Source: F1-120-MAGs238 sp964484185
GTDB taxonomy: Bacteria > Planctomycetota > Phycisphaerae > Phycisphaerales > UBA1924
Assembly: GCA_964484185.1 (NCBI GenBank)
Contig: CAZAEQ010000004.1
Location: forward strand, 1 to 64,000
Direction: 5' to 3'
Length of the DNA stretch: 64,000 nucleotides
The position numbers were made by a program, and so were the translations under genes. Shown here in pieces: positions 26,301-34,245 of this stretch. Position 1 is the stretch's first letter, and every line of letters starts with the position of its first letter. The notes beneath the pieces are model-generated. The model did no database searches. It worked only from the letters and a program-made list of their open reading frames with translations, and had not been told where the DNA came from.

Positions 26301-26476
26301 GATTGATTTACTGCCCTGCCGACTTCAATGAAGACAGCGCAGTCGATTTCTTTGACTACCTTGATTTTGTTGATGCATTCTCCGCGAACCTGGATACTGC
26401 CGACTTCAACGGCGATACCTCAATCGACTTCTTTGATTACCTGGACTTTGTAGATGCGTTCAGCACCGGCTGTTAA
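23372..26476 (+). CDS. Secreted autotransporter-type beta-strand repeat protein with dockerin-like module
   Basis: 1034 residues from the ATG at 23372 with GGAG 7 bases upstream; the longer frame to 23282 is rejected. The signal peptide (about 1-28) ends AFAQ. The mature protein starts TWDGGGADNNWNTALNWNG, the usual opening of proteins carrying autotransporter-associated beta-strand (PATR) repeats, and continues with many copies of G(S/T)-x-hydrophobic-TKTGAGxxxLxG-type strands. This predicts a long right-handed beta-helix without an outer-membrane barrel. The last 54 residues are the cysteine-bounded EF-hand module. It is probably an extended surface or extracellular fibre, adhesin or polysaccharide-binding protein. 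Confidence 0.85.
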   Translation: MMRASSRIACAAGLALSSTAFAQTWDGGGADNNWNTALNWNGNVIPVNNGTATVVLGGAVDPTPIVNVNYSILGLDFAAGAAAFALGASGGSVLTIGSGGIDHSTTSVTHSISAPITVAAAQSWNTIAPLAVSGAVTVNAPLTLNMQTASSAGTFTISNVWTGAGLVTKTGAGRIFLGNDLATTGGFTLNGGEVFLQTSNVLPDTGLVNVVSGTLSLNGQADGVGDLAGNAAGIIQIFSQTLQVTQATDRVLASQVTSTASGQFTKTGPANLTISNFTGFLGDITIAAGTLTTSGNEVIANTVDMDLNGNCQFVVNGTETVATVAINSTGGSLTGSGSLSHTGLTITSNVTTQINIPTSGIGSFVKSGTGIVQLNAPTSHTGGTSISDGRVEQVGSEFLSDAASLNVAGAGRYELLGVETVGGLNGSGIVELQSNSQFTTSSGNFSGFMSGSGLFIKVGAGTLSLTGDVVNSQGIDVRAGRVNASADLLSSSVQLKVSGGTYAASGSDTMRNVLLQSGTIEGVGPLTFTLDAVLESGTISCPLVGSAFTSLIKQTAGTVVMSGDNSGVQTRFLIDGGTVEISRDNNLGAPGFDAELSGATLRMTAPMTLNRPLLCDATGGTLDCLSNVTLAGIPTFLGPITKTGGGRLTFAGGAPTGGSMTIAGGEVKFGADAAVQFTGALTLQSAGICALSGGLLTASSVSNAGSLTLIDDARIVGPVTNSGTLEGDGRIQGALVNQISGEIWVNSGDRFWVNSASTSTNSGIIDVMGGELIFDGPVVNAASTGLIYSDDAVLRFRGGLTNSGSMLVSLGEKSVFGDITNNAGGTIVISGGRSATFVDDVVNNGQIRTSAGGTSVFGGAMSGAGTFPGTGTVYFEGDLRPGNSPANVTFGGSVVLGGASNTHIELGGLVAGSQHDKMTVAAQISLDGALDVSLINGFVPGASSTFTIVQAASVVGEFASVSKPRGMRVSYEPNRVRLIYCPADFNEDSAVDFFDYLDFVDAFSANLDTADFNGDTSIDFFDYLDFVDAFSTGC
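26312..26473 (+). repeat. 54-residue paired EF-hand module of the beta-helix protein
   Basis: It encodes CPADFNEDS...FFDYLDFVDAF...TADFNGDTS...FFDYLDFVDAFSTGC, exactly 54 residues from Cys to Cys, with two repeats in 27-residue register. It ends at the penultimate codon before the stop. Confidence 0.9.
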
Positions 26477-26526
26477 TCCCGGCGCGGTCGTCGAAATTGA
26501 CGAACGCGTGCTGGGTAAACTTTGGC

Positions 26527-26958
26527 ATGAGTGAACCCGTTCCGCATTGGCCGATCTCTATCGACATCCCCATCCACTGGGGCGATATGGATGCGCTCGG
26601 CCACGTGAACAACGTCCTGTTCTTTCGCTATCTGGAATCGTCGCGCGTCGCATACATCGCGGCGATGGGGCTTGCTTCGCTGCGCGATGTGGATGGTGTC
26701 GGGTTTATCCTGCAGCACGTCGAGTGCCGCTTTCGCCGCCCAGTTGTCTATCCCGATGTATTGACCGTACGGGCACGCCTGGTTGAAATGAGTACCGATC
26801 GCTTCACATTGGAACACGAGGTCTTTAGCACCAAGCAGGGCGTGGTCGCGGCGATTGGACGTGGGACGATTGTGACCTATGACTACGCGGCGGGGACAAA
26901 AACGGAGATGCCGCCGCAGGTGCGCAGCGCGATTGAGCGGCTTGAGAAACGAACTTGA
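26527..26958 (+). CDS. Acyl-CoA thioesterase (4HBT/YbgC-FadM type)
   Basis: 143 residues; the ATG at 26527 is preferred over an upstream TTG. A single hot-dog domain has the active-site loop HWGDMDALGHVNN (about residues 17-29), which matches the catalytic Asp and the GHVNN turn of the YbgC/FadM/4-hydroxybenzoyl-CoA thioesterase group. YLESSRVAYI and the central VECRFRRPVVYPDVLTV strands complete the fold. It hydrolyses acyl-CoA thioesters in the cytoplasm; chain length cannot be predicted. It lies 50 bases after the beta-helix protein gene and converges on the methyltransferase gene with a 3-base gap. Confidence 0.88.
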   Translation: MSEPVPHWPISIDIPIHWGDMDALGHVNNVLFFRYLESSRVAYIAAMGLASLRDVDGVGFILQHVECRFRRPVVYPDVLTVRARLVEMSTDRFTLEHEVFSTKQGVVAAIGRGTIVTYDYAAGTKTEMPPQVRSAIERLEKRT

Positions 26959-26961
26959 CGT

Positions 26962-27771
26962 TCACGTCCGCGCCACAATCAACACAATCCAATCTTCCTT
27001 GATCTCCGCCGGGTCAGTCACCGGCACGGGCACATGACCCGGCGCGATGTTGCACTCAACGTGCACTTCAACCGATCCAAACCCCGCTTCAAGCAGCACA
27101 TCCCGCAATTCAGAAATCGACCACAACCGCCATCGATACACAAATTCACGGGGATATTCGCTCGTCGCGTCATCGCGCTCGATCACGCGAAACGAAATCG
27201 AATTCTGCACAATGCCCGAGATCGGATCAGCTTCCTCGTGCATCCAGTTGTAATGCACCTGCTCACCTTTTGGCCCCGAATAGCGCCGGTGAAGTCCGCC
27301 CAGTTTGAACGCCCCACTGCCGCCGTAAAGATCGCAGACGAATATGCCGCCGCCGAATCCGGCGTTTGCGCGCGAAAGGCGATCGCGGGAGTCGCGGAGA
27401 TAGGAAAGCAGTTCGGCGCGAGTGTGGATGTATCCGATTGAGAAGTTGCCTACGAAGATGATGTCGGCGCCCGCCGCAGCAGCAGGTGCTTGAGCCCCGG
27501 TGCAATCGCCGCGGAGAAATTCTATTTTGGATGCAAACTCGTCCGCATGGAACTTCGCCCAGGAAAGCGTGGCCTGATCGAGATCGATCGCCATCGCACG
27601 AAACTCTTCGCCGCGGCGATTGCCTTCATCGATCCATCGACGACTGACCGCCGCCGTGCCGCAGAAATCTTCGCGGAGCACCGTGGGTTGATTTCCGTGC
27701 ACTGCATACAGAAATCCGACCACGTGCCGCGGCGACTGGACGCAGAGTTCATAAAGTGCGAAGCGGTCCAT
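26962..27771 (-). CDS. Class I SAM-dependent methyltransferase
   Basis: 269 residues. A Rossmann-like SAM site is visible: VLREDFCGTAAVSRRW (motif I variant), MAIDLDQATLSWAKFHA (motif II with the acidic ribose ligand), LRGDCTGA (motif III), and IIFVGNFSIGYIHTRAELLSYL (motif IV). A beta-strand-rich insert with paired Trp follows (YRWRLWSISELRDVLLEAGF). The substrate is unknown. It lies 6 bases downstream of gltX on the same strand and is therefore probably co-transcribed with it, though nothing in the sequence links it to tRNA or translation. Confidence 0.78.
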   Translation of the reverse strand: MDRFALYELCVQSPRHVVGFLYAVHGNQPTVLREDFCGTAAVSRRWIDEGNRRGEEFRAMAIDLDQATLSWAKFHADEFASKIEFLRGDCTGAQAPAAAAGADIIFVGNFSIGYIHTRAELLSYLRDSRDRLSRANAGFGGGIFVCDLYGGSGAFKLGGLHRRYSGPKGEQVHYNWMHEEADPISGIVQNSISFRVIERDDATSEYPREFVYRWRLWSISELRDVLLEAGFGSVEVHVECNIAPGHVPVPVTDPAEIKEDWIVLIVART

Positions 27772-27777
27772 AACCTG

Positions 27778-29499
27778 TCAAGCACATTCCTTGAGACACC
27801 GATCGATCCGCGCCAGCGTTGATGTCTTTCCCAACACCGCCAGCGTCACACCCAGCGGCGGACTCACCGTCACCCCCGCAATCGCCACTCTCAGCGGCTG
27901 TGCCACATCGCCCATCTTCAGGTTCTTCGAAGCCGAATACTCATGAATCGCGGCATCAACGGCAGGCGCGGTAAACTCCGGAATCGCCGCGAGCAGCGCA
28001 CGAATCTCGGTCAAAATCGTCGTGGCTGTTGGAACACCTTCCTTGGGCGGCGACTTAAAGACTTTCGTCATCGCGGCCGGGTCGAATGAATATCCATCAT
28101 CGCCGGTCATCGCAAACGACACAACGTTGCCGATATCTGAAAGCACCTTGCATCGCGGCTTGAGCGCGCTGGCAAGCAACGCGAGTTGCTGCGGATTCAG
28201 TCGATCCGTAATCGCTGGACGGAATTCCTTGCACCACGCCGTAAGCCGTGTCACAAAATCTGCATCAGACATCGCGGCGATGTAATCAGCATCAAAGCTC
28301 GCCAGCTTGGTGCGATCAAACTTCGCATTCGTCCGCCCAATCCGCTCGATGCTGAAATTCGACTTCAGGAACTCCATATCGAACTTCTCAAGGTCTTTGC
28401 CATCGACCGTCTTCAAACCTGGATTCCAACCCAGCAGACCCAGGAAGTTCGTAATCGCTTCAGGCAAATATCCGGCCGCGCGGAAATCTGCAACCTCAAC
28501 CTCTGGCAGCGAGATCTTGTATACCTCCGCTACTTTCGCGGCGACATCAATGCTGTCATTCTCTGCTGCGATGAAATCAGCGATGAGCTTCTGGTCCATT
28601 CCCAATTTGGTCGCAATCGCATCCGCTTTCAGAGTTGCATCTTTCTGCATCGCCTGCTTCAATGTCAATCGCGCGGCCTTCGCCTTGTCGCGCTTGCTCA
28701 TCTTTGAAGCATCCATGTTGAAGATCAGAGGCATATGTCCATAGAACGGCGTGCGGAACCCCAGTGCTTTCTGCAAGGCCACATGCCGCGGCGTATTTGC
28801 AAGGTGTTCCTGGGCCCGCATGATGTGCGTAATCCCCATCGTCTCATCATCCACCACCACCGCGAAGTGATATGTCGGAAATCCATCTGCCTTGCGAATC
28901 ACAAAATCGTCAAGCTCCCCCGGCGCGATCTTCACATCGCCAAGCACCTTATCCGGCACCACAATCTCCTCGTGGGGCGCCAGCAAGCGAATCACATGCG
29001 GCTCACCAGTTTCCATGCGCTTCAAACGATCTTTCACGTCCGGCATCGCGTTATAGGAAGCGCGGTTGTAGCGATACGTCTGCTTCGCCGCCACCGCTTT
29101 CTTGCGCTCCGCTTCCAGATCCTCAGATTTCTCAAAAGCGGGATACGCCTTGCCCTGCTCGACCAATTGCATGAGAAACTTATTGTAAAGGTTTACGCGC
29201 CGGGCCTGGAAGAACGGCCCAACACCGCGCGGGTCGCCACCGATCTGCTTGCCGCCAAAAGTGTGCACCGGGCCTTCATCCCAGTCGATCCCCAGCCACG
29301 CCATGTCATCCATGATCCCGCGCGCAGACTCATCACTGGAACGAGCCTGATCAGTATCTTCGATTCGCAGCGTGAAATGGCCACCCATTTTGCGTGCAAA
29401 TGCCCAGCAGAAGAGCGCGGTGCGTGCGCCGCCGATATGCAGGTGGCCAGTGGGAGAAGGTGCGAAGCGGGTAATAACCGGTGGATTGGGAACGCTCAT
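27778..29499 (-). CDS. gltX: Glutamyl-tRNA synthetase
   Basis: It charges tRNA-Glu (in many bacteria also tRNA-Gln) with glutamate. 573 residues from the ATG at 29499, which puts the class I catalytic motif near the N-terminus as usual: RFAPSPTGHLHIGGART (about 11-27), with HIGG as the HIGH equivalent. The ATP-binding loop is DASKMSKRDKAKA (KMSKR). TLRIEDTD and the Glu-binding FAVVVDDETMGITHIMRAQEH are present. It is longer than the typical 470-500 residues, with extra sequence in the C-terminal anticodon-binding half (ALKADAIATKLGMDQKLIADFIAAE, GLKTVDGKDLEKFD). It lies directly upstream of a methyltransferase gene. Confidence 0.95.
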   Translation of the reverse strand: MSVPNPPVITRFAPSPTGHLHIGGARTALFCWAFARKMGGHFTLRIEDTDQARSSDESARGIMDDMAWLGIDWDEGPVHTFGGKQIGGDPRGVGPFFQARRVNLYNKFLMQLVEQGKAYPAFEKSEDLEAERKKAVAAKQTYRYNRASYNAMPDVKDRLKRMETGEPHVIRLLAPHEEIVVPDKVLGDVKIAPGELDDFVIRKADGFPTYHFAVVVDDETMGITHIMRAQEHLANTPRHVALQKALGFRTPFYGHMPLIFNMDASKMSKRDKAKAARLTLKQAMQKDATLKADAIATKLGMDQKLIADFIAAENDSIDVAAKVAEVYKISLPEVEVADFRAAGYLPEAITNFLGLLGWNPGLKTVDGKDLEKFDMEFLKSNFSIERIGRTNAKFDRTKLASFDADYIAAMSDADFVTRLTAWCKEFRPAITDRLNPQQLALLASALKPRCKVLSDIGNVVSFAMTGDDGYSFDPAAMTKVFKSPPKEGVPTATTILTEIRALLAAIPEFTAPAVDAAIHEYSASKNLKMGDVAQPLRVAIAGVTVSPPLGVTLAVLGKTSTLARIDRCLKECA

Positions 29500-30096
29500 G
29501 TGTGGCGTAGGGTAGAGCGCAGTAAACGCGGGTCCCAAAACCCGCCATCAAACTGCCAACATGCGCGCATACTACATATACATCGCCGCGACAATTAGTA
29601 CGTTCGGTAACTTTGAACGAAAATTGAAGGCAGGTTGGAACTTTGGGCAGATTGACAGCGCATTGATAGTGTCTGAACTCGTTTCGTGCAAGTTTGCAGG
29701 AAATCAGTCAGATCTTTCGGCAAGCGGTCGTGCGTTTGCCAACTGCTCTGTGGTGTACCGCTTCGTCCGGGAGACGGTTGCGAAAGCGGCCGAATGTGGC
29801 GAAAATAGTTCATGTGCGGTACATACGCCGCGTCTTTGGTCTCCTTTTGGTTTGTTCGAAGTTTCACACGCCCGCCGGATTGGTGTAGAACAGGAACCGG
29901 CGAGCGGGGAGACCACACAAGACGCGGCCCAATGGTGGGCCGAGAGCCGGCGGTCGGAGGGCCGCCGGTTCCGGCGTTTTTGATGAAAATCTAAGATTCG
30001 ACTCAACCTTTGATTACCTGATCGCGATATGTTTGGTATTGCCATCCGTGCTAATCTCTATGTTCATTCGGCTCGTGGTTCGCGAAAGGGGCTTTC
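29500..30096. other. 597-base gap with a GC-rich structured element
   Basis: The largest gap in the window, between gltX (minus) and the M1 peptidase gene (plus), so it holds both promoters. Frames of up to 140 codons cross it, but their translations look random and have no conserved motif. Its right part (29894-29972) folds into nested hairpins. The 5' part is AT-richer and featureless apart from an imperfect ACATATAC stretch at 29573-29580. Confidence 0.6.
29894..29972. repeat. Nested inverted repeats, REP-like element
   Basis: GGAACCGGCG (29894-29903) is a perfect inverted repeat of CGCCGGTTCC (29963-29972). Enclosed are CGGCCCA/TGGGCCG (29925-29931, 29936-29942) with a 4-base loop, and, as an alternative, GAGCCGGCGG (29944-29953) pairing with CCGCCGGTTC (29962-29971). 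A TTTTT run follows at 29977. It may be a REP/MITE-like element, or a terminator for plus-strand readthrough. Confidence 0.55.
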
Positions 30097-32571
30097 TTGA
30101 TCAATCTCCGCAATCCGGCGGCGTGCCTGACACTTGCGTCAGTCACTGCCATGGGTCTTTCTACCGCTGCTCTGGCGCAGGTCATGCGCACATTCCCGGG
30201 CTCGGTAGATTGCCGAATCGGTGTGATGCCGAGCGGAAAGACAATTTTGCCGCCTTTGCCCGAAGGTCAGCCCGGCGTCGGTGATCATGATCACAATGCC
30301 GGAATCGATGGCTGTAACAAGGAAGCGATGTACAGAGCGTTCCTGGCCAGCGGCGGCCAGCAGGACGAATCTGAATTGATGATCCAGGAACTGCTCAATG
30401 ACACCGACATCATTGACAACAACTTTGATATTGACATCGACCCGATTGGTGTTTCGATCAGTGGATCAAACACGATGACATTGGCGAGCACCGTGAACGG
30501 CTTGACCCAATTCACGTTCATGCTGCGCACCAATAACGGGACAATCACCAACGGCTACACGATTTCGACAGTGGTGATAAATGGCGTCACAACCCTCCCC
30601 GGTTCATCGGTCACAAGCGTCGGCACCTATGGACGGAGGATCACTCTTGATCGTGCGTACAACGCTGGAGAGCAATTCACTGTGAAGGTGAATTATTCGG
30701 GCACGCCGCGGAATGTAGGACTCGGCAGCTTTGTCTGCAGCGGCACGGCGTTGAACGGTCAACCTTTTGCGGGCAGTCTCGCAGAGCCGTATTACGCAGC
30801 AAGCATCTGGCCGGTAAAAGACAGCGAGAATGGACAATCCGGCAACAACTCCGACAAAAGCACCGCCACGATTTCAATCACCGCTCCATCGGCGTATCGC
30901 TCGGTTGCCAACGGCATACTTCAATCCGTAACTCCGGTTGCCGGCGGCAAAAACAAGTACACCTGGCGGACCAACATTCCGACCGCCACCTATCTCTATT
31001 GCTTCGCTACCCATGCATACAACGTTTACGACTTTGTGTACAACTACCCGTTGCCCGCAGGCGGAACTGCCAACATGCCGTTCCAGATCAACATCTCCCC
31101 TGGCAGCGACACCGTCGGCAATCGCGCTATCTGGAGCCAGTCGCTGCAGATGCTCGAAACTCTTCGCCCGGTCTTTGGCCTCTATCCGTTTGTCTCTGAG
31201 AAATACGGAATCTACCAATTTACCTTCGGCGGCGGCATGGAACACCAGACCATGACCGGCATGGGCGGCACGTTCTCAGAGAGCGTAACTGTGCACGAAC
31301 TGGGCCACCAATGGTGGGGAGACAATGTCACCTGCAAAACCTGGAACGATATCTGGGTGAACGAGGGATTCGCGACCTATTCAGAAGCGTTGTGGTATGA
31401 GCGCAAGCCCGGTGCTTCTGGACTTCCGGCGCTGCACAGCGCCATGGCGAATCGGCGTCCCAATGCAGCAACGATGAATGGAACCAGTGGTGCGAGCGTG
31501 TACTGCTACAACGTTGCCAGCCCCAATCCGATCTTCGATGGCAATACCTCATATCGCAAGGGCGGATGGGCGCTTCACACATTGCGGAAGTATGTCGGTG
31601 ATGTCACCTTCTTCCAGATACTTGCAAATTATCGCGCTGCGTATGAAGGCTCGGGTGCGACAACGCAAGAGCTTGCAGATGTTGCCAGTGCCACTCACGG
31701 TTCAAGCCTGCAGGATTACTTTGATACCTTCGTGTTTGGACAAGGCACACCGGTCTATGCCTATGGGACCGAGGCTGTGACAATCAATGGCCAGACGTAT
31801 CTGAAGCTGCACCTGCGGCAGACGCAAGATCTGGCGATGGGCGAAAACGGTCGCTTTGTCACACCAATTGATGTGAGAATCACCACGCCCAGCGGCACAA
31901 CGACCGCCGTCATATTCAATAATGAACGCGAAGAGTCATTCGTGATTCCTACCGATGGCCTGGCATCAGCGGTAGTGCTTGATGAAAACAACTGGATCTT
32001 GAATAACGGCAAATCAGCAGAGGCATACCTCGCCAGCCCTCCAAAGCTGCTGGCTACTTCGCCTGCAATTGGTACGAGCCTGGCTGCTGCAGCATCGCCG
32101 GTTACCGCCACGCTCACCTTCAGCGAACCAGTCGTCTCCAGCAATTCCAACTTCACAGTTGTGGGCCCATCGGGCACTCTCTCAACAACTCACTCATTCA
32201 ACCCCGGCACCAACACCGTTTCGCTTGGCCTGGGTGCTCTGACTGTTCCCGGAACTTACACCGTCACCGTTTCCGATCTCATCACTGCTGGCGGAATTCG
32301 CCTTGATGGTGAAATTGCCAATCCAGGCTCTCCATCAAGCCTGCCTTCGGGCGATGGACTGGCAAACGGCTCGGCGGTATACACCTTTACCGTCACAGGG
32401 ACAATCTGCCCCGCCGATTTCAACGGCGATGCCACAGTCGATTTCTTTGATTACCTCGATTTCGTTGATGCGTTCAGCGCCAATGATCCTTCGGCTGACT
32501 TCAATCAGGATGCCACGATCGATTTCTTTGACTACCTTGATTTCGTCGATGCCTTCAGCGGCGGCTGCTAA
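30097..32571 (+). CDS. Secreted M1 family metallopeptidase with Ig-like domain and dockerin-like module
   Basis: 824 residues, starting with TTG at 30097 behind an AAAGGGG site; residues 1-28 are a signal peptide ending ALAQ. An N-terminal beta domain (about 110-300) precedes the catalytic domain with HELGHQWWGD (400-409) and the downstream zinc-ligand Glu in NEGFATYSE (E423). The exopeptidase motif GxMEN is changed to GGMEH (379-383). An Ig-like (Big_5/SbsA-type) domain covers about 655-765. The 54-residue EF-hand module closes the protein. It is predicted to be an extracellular aminopeptidase anchored or sorted through the module. The deiminase gene follows after 12 bases, so the two are probably one operon. 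Confidence 0.92.
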   Translation: MINLRNPAACLTLASVTAMGLSTAALAQVMRTFPGSVDCRIGVMPSGKTILPPLPEGQPGVGDHDHNAGIDGCNKEAMYRAFLASGGQQDESELMIQELLNDTDIIDNNFDIDIDPIGVSISGSNTMTLASTVNGLTQFTFMLRTNNGTITNGYTISTVVINGVTTLPGSSVTSVGTYGRRITLDRAYNAGEQFTVKVNYSGTPRNVGLGSFVCSGTALNGQPFAGSLAEPYYAASIWPVKDSENGQSGNNSDKSTATISITAPSAYRSVANGILQSVTPVAGGKNKYTWRTNIPTATYLYCFATHAYNVYDFVYNYPLPAGGTANMPFQINISPGSDTVGNRAIWSQSLQMLETLRPVFGLYPFVSEKYGIYQFTFGGGMEHQTMTGMGGTFSESVTVHELGHQWWGDNVTCKTWNDIWVNEGFATYSEALWYERKPGASGLPALHSAMANRRPNAATMNGTSGASVYCYNVASPNPIFDGNTSYRKGGWALHTLRKYVGDVTFFQILANYRAAYEGSGATTQELADVASATHGSSLQDYFDTFVFGQGTPVYAYGTEAVTINGQTYLKLHLRQTQDLAMGENGRFVTPIDVRITTPSGTTTAVIFNNEREESFVIPTDGLASAVVLDENNWILNNGKSAEAYLASPPKLLATSPAIGTSLAAAASPVTATLTFSEPVVSSNSNFTVVGPSGTLSTTHSFNPGTNTVSLGLGALTVPGTYTVTVSDLITAGGIRLDGEIANPGSPSSLPSGDGLANGSAVYTFTVTGTICPADFNGDATVDFFDYLDFVDAFSANDPSADFNQDATIDFFDYLDFVDAFSGGC
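32407..32568 (+). repeat. 54-residue paired EF-hand module of the M1 peptidase
   Basis: CPADFNGDATVDFFDYLDF...SADFNQDAT...DAFSGGC, exactly 54 residues Cys to Cys; the two halves are almost identical in DNA as well as protein. Confidence 0.9.
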
Positions 32572-32583
32572 CGGAGCGACACC

Positions 32584-34206
32584 ATGCAAAAGCTCGCAAT
32601 CCTCGGCTTGATTTCAATCACCGGTATAGCTTGTGCGCAGCCTGAGTTCCCCGAAGGTAAACCGATCCCCCGGAGCCTCACGCCTGTCGAACGCGACTGG
32701 ATGCGAAGCAATCCGATTCTCCTGCCTGCTGTTGTTACCGAACCGCCGACCGGACCAGTCTTGTGCCCCGGCGAATATGCGCCCATGGAAGGAATCATCC
32801 TTGCATGGGAAGGCCCAACCCAATGGCTCGACATCGTTGCTGAAATGGCCGCCAGGATTACCACCACAGGCAACGCGATTGCGTATGTCTCGATCGATTC
32901 TTTCGGAGAAAATACTGCCTGCAATACTCGCGTGACTTCATTTGGCGGCGACATTACCAAAATAAGATACATCTCCCGCACCAACGACACCATCTGGATT
33001 CGCGATTACGGACCTCGCTACATCTACGAAGGGGCTGGCCCACGCCCAGTGCGCGCCATCGTCGATCACACCTACAACCGGCCCCGGCCCAGCGATGATT
33101 CGTGGGACAATGGCTGGTCAACGTATCGCGGCCATCAGTACTACGAACTGCCGCTTATTCATGGCGGCGGCAATTACCACCTCTCTTCTGCGCAGCCCGC
33201 ATTTGCCACACAGCTCATTCAAAACGAAAACCCGGGCCTTTCCGCCGCAAGCATCATCGACACCTGGCATCGCTACCAGAATGTCAATACCACCATCACG
33301 CTTCCATTCCCGCAGGAAGTCGATGTCACGCAGCACATTGATATGTGGATGTACATGGCGGGCGATCAGAACGTTCTCATCTCTGACTGGGCCGTGAACC
33401 GTGGCAGCACGCAGGACACAATCTGCAACAATCAGGCTGCCGCGATGGCGGCCGCTGGCTACACCGTCACCCGTCTCCCCGCACGATCAATTGCCGGAAC
33501 ACACTACACCTACGCCAACGGTGTCATGTGCAACAACCTCGTCCTGATTCCCAAATACCCGACCACCCTTGGCGCGACCCTCGATCAACAGGCGCTCAAT
33601 GCTTGGCAGGCCGCAGTGCCCGGCAAAACTGTCGTGCAGATCAATTGCGAATCGATCGTGACCTCCGCCGGCGTCATGCACTGCATCTGCATGCACGTCC
33701 CCGCATTCAAAGGCCGCGTTGAAGCAACCGGCGTCGCCCCCACCGTCTATCTCCGCAATTTCCGCGGCGGACAAGTCCTTCCAAACTCAAGCGTCCAGAC
33801 CGTTCGCTGGGCCACCGATGATGACTCTGGCCCGGTGTTCCGGGTAACGGTTTCGCAGTCACTCGACTCGGGTGCAACCTGGACCGATCTAGTAACCAAT
33901 GTCAACAACACCGGAAGCTACAACTGGACAACTCCAGCAACCACCCAGCCACACGTCCGGCTGCGCGTGACAGCGATCGACACTTTGCTGTTGACTGAAA
34001 CCGATGCCAGCGAGACAGACATCTATGTTGGTGTCCTTTGCCCCGCAGATTTCAACCGCGATGGCATAACCGATTTCTTCGACTACCTCGATTTTGTCGA
34101 TGCTTTCGCGGCAAACGATCCCAGCGCCGATTTTAACAACGATCAGGTGATCGACTTCTTTGACTACCTTGACTTCGTCGATCGATTCTCACTCGGTTGT
34201 CCCTGA
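32584..34206 (+). CDS. Secreted peptidylarginine/agmatine deiminase family protein with dockerin-like module
   Basis: 540 residues with a short signal peptide (1-18, ending ACAQ). The body matches the bacterial PPAD/agmatine-deiminase fold: YAPMEGIILAW near residue 65, IWIRDYGP (137-144) with substrate-binding Asp, HGGGN (193-197) in place of the usual EGGN, HIDMW (251-255) with catalytic His and Asp, and the catalytic Cys in GVMHCIC (Cys367). A beta-sandwich of about 110 residues follows, then the EF-hand module (residues 486-539). It should convert peptidylarginine or free guanidino substrates to citrulline or carbamoyl products outside the cell. Coupling to an M1 aminopeptidase suggests joint processing of peptides. 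Specificity between peptidylarginine and agmatine cannot be decided by reading. Confidence 0.85.
   Translation: MQKLAILGLISITGIACAQPEFPEGKPIPRSLTPVERDWMRSNPILLPAVVTEPPTGPVLCPGEYAPMEGIILAWEGPTQWLDIVAEMAARITTTGNAIAYVSIDSFGENTACNTRVTSFGGDITKIRYISRTNDTIWIRDYGPRYIYEGAGPRPVRAIVDHTYNRPRPSDDSWDNGWSTYRGHQYYELPLIHGGGNYHLSSAQPAFATQLIQNENPGLSAASIIDTWHRYQNVNTTITLPFPQEVDVTQHIDMWMYMAGDQNVLISDWAVNRGSTQDTICNNQAAAMAAAGYTVTRLPARSIAGTHYTYANGVMCNNLVLIPKYPTTLGATLDQQALNAWQAAVPGKTVVQINCESIVTSAGVMHCICMHVPAFKGRVEATGVAPTVYLRNFRGGQVLPNSSVQTVRWATDDDSGPVFRVTVSQSLDSGATWTDLVTNVNNTGSYNWTTPATTQPHVRLRVTAIDTLLLTETDASETDIYVGVLCPADFNRDGITDFFDYLDFVDAFAANDPSADFNNDQVIDFFDYLDFVDRFSLGCP
34039..34200 (+). repeat. 54-residue paired EF-hand module of the deiminase
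   Basis: CPADFNRDG...FFDYLDFVDAF...SADFNNDQ...FFDYLDF...SLGC, 54 residues Cys to Cys, followed by one Pro and the stop. Confidence 0.9.
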
Positions 34207-34245
34207 TTGCTTCGACCCAGCTGTAACACAAAAGAAATGCGGGTT

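Noticed and set aside
29570..29600. Imperfect dif-like GCGCATACTACATATACATCG stretch split as GCGCATA and ACATATACATC
   Set aside because: Similarity to the XerCD consensus is limited to a few bases; without whole-genome skew it is not supportable as a dif site.
29561..29983. Plus-strand frame of 140 codons in the gltX / M1 gap
   Set aside because: No ribosome-binding site and a random-looking translation; its 3' part is the nested hairpin element.
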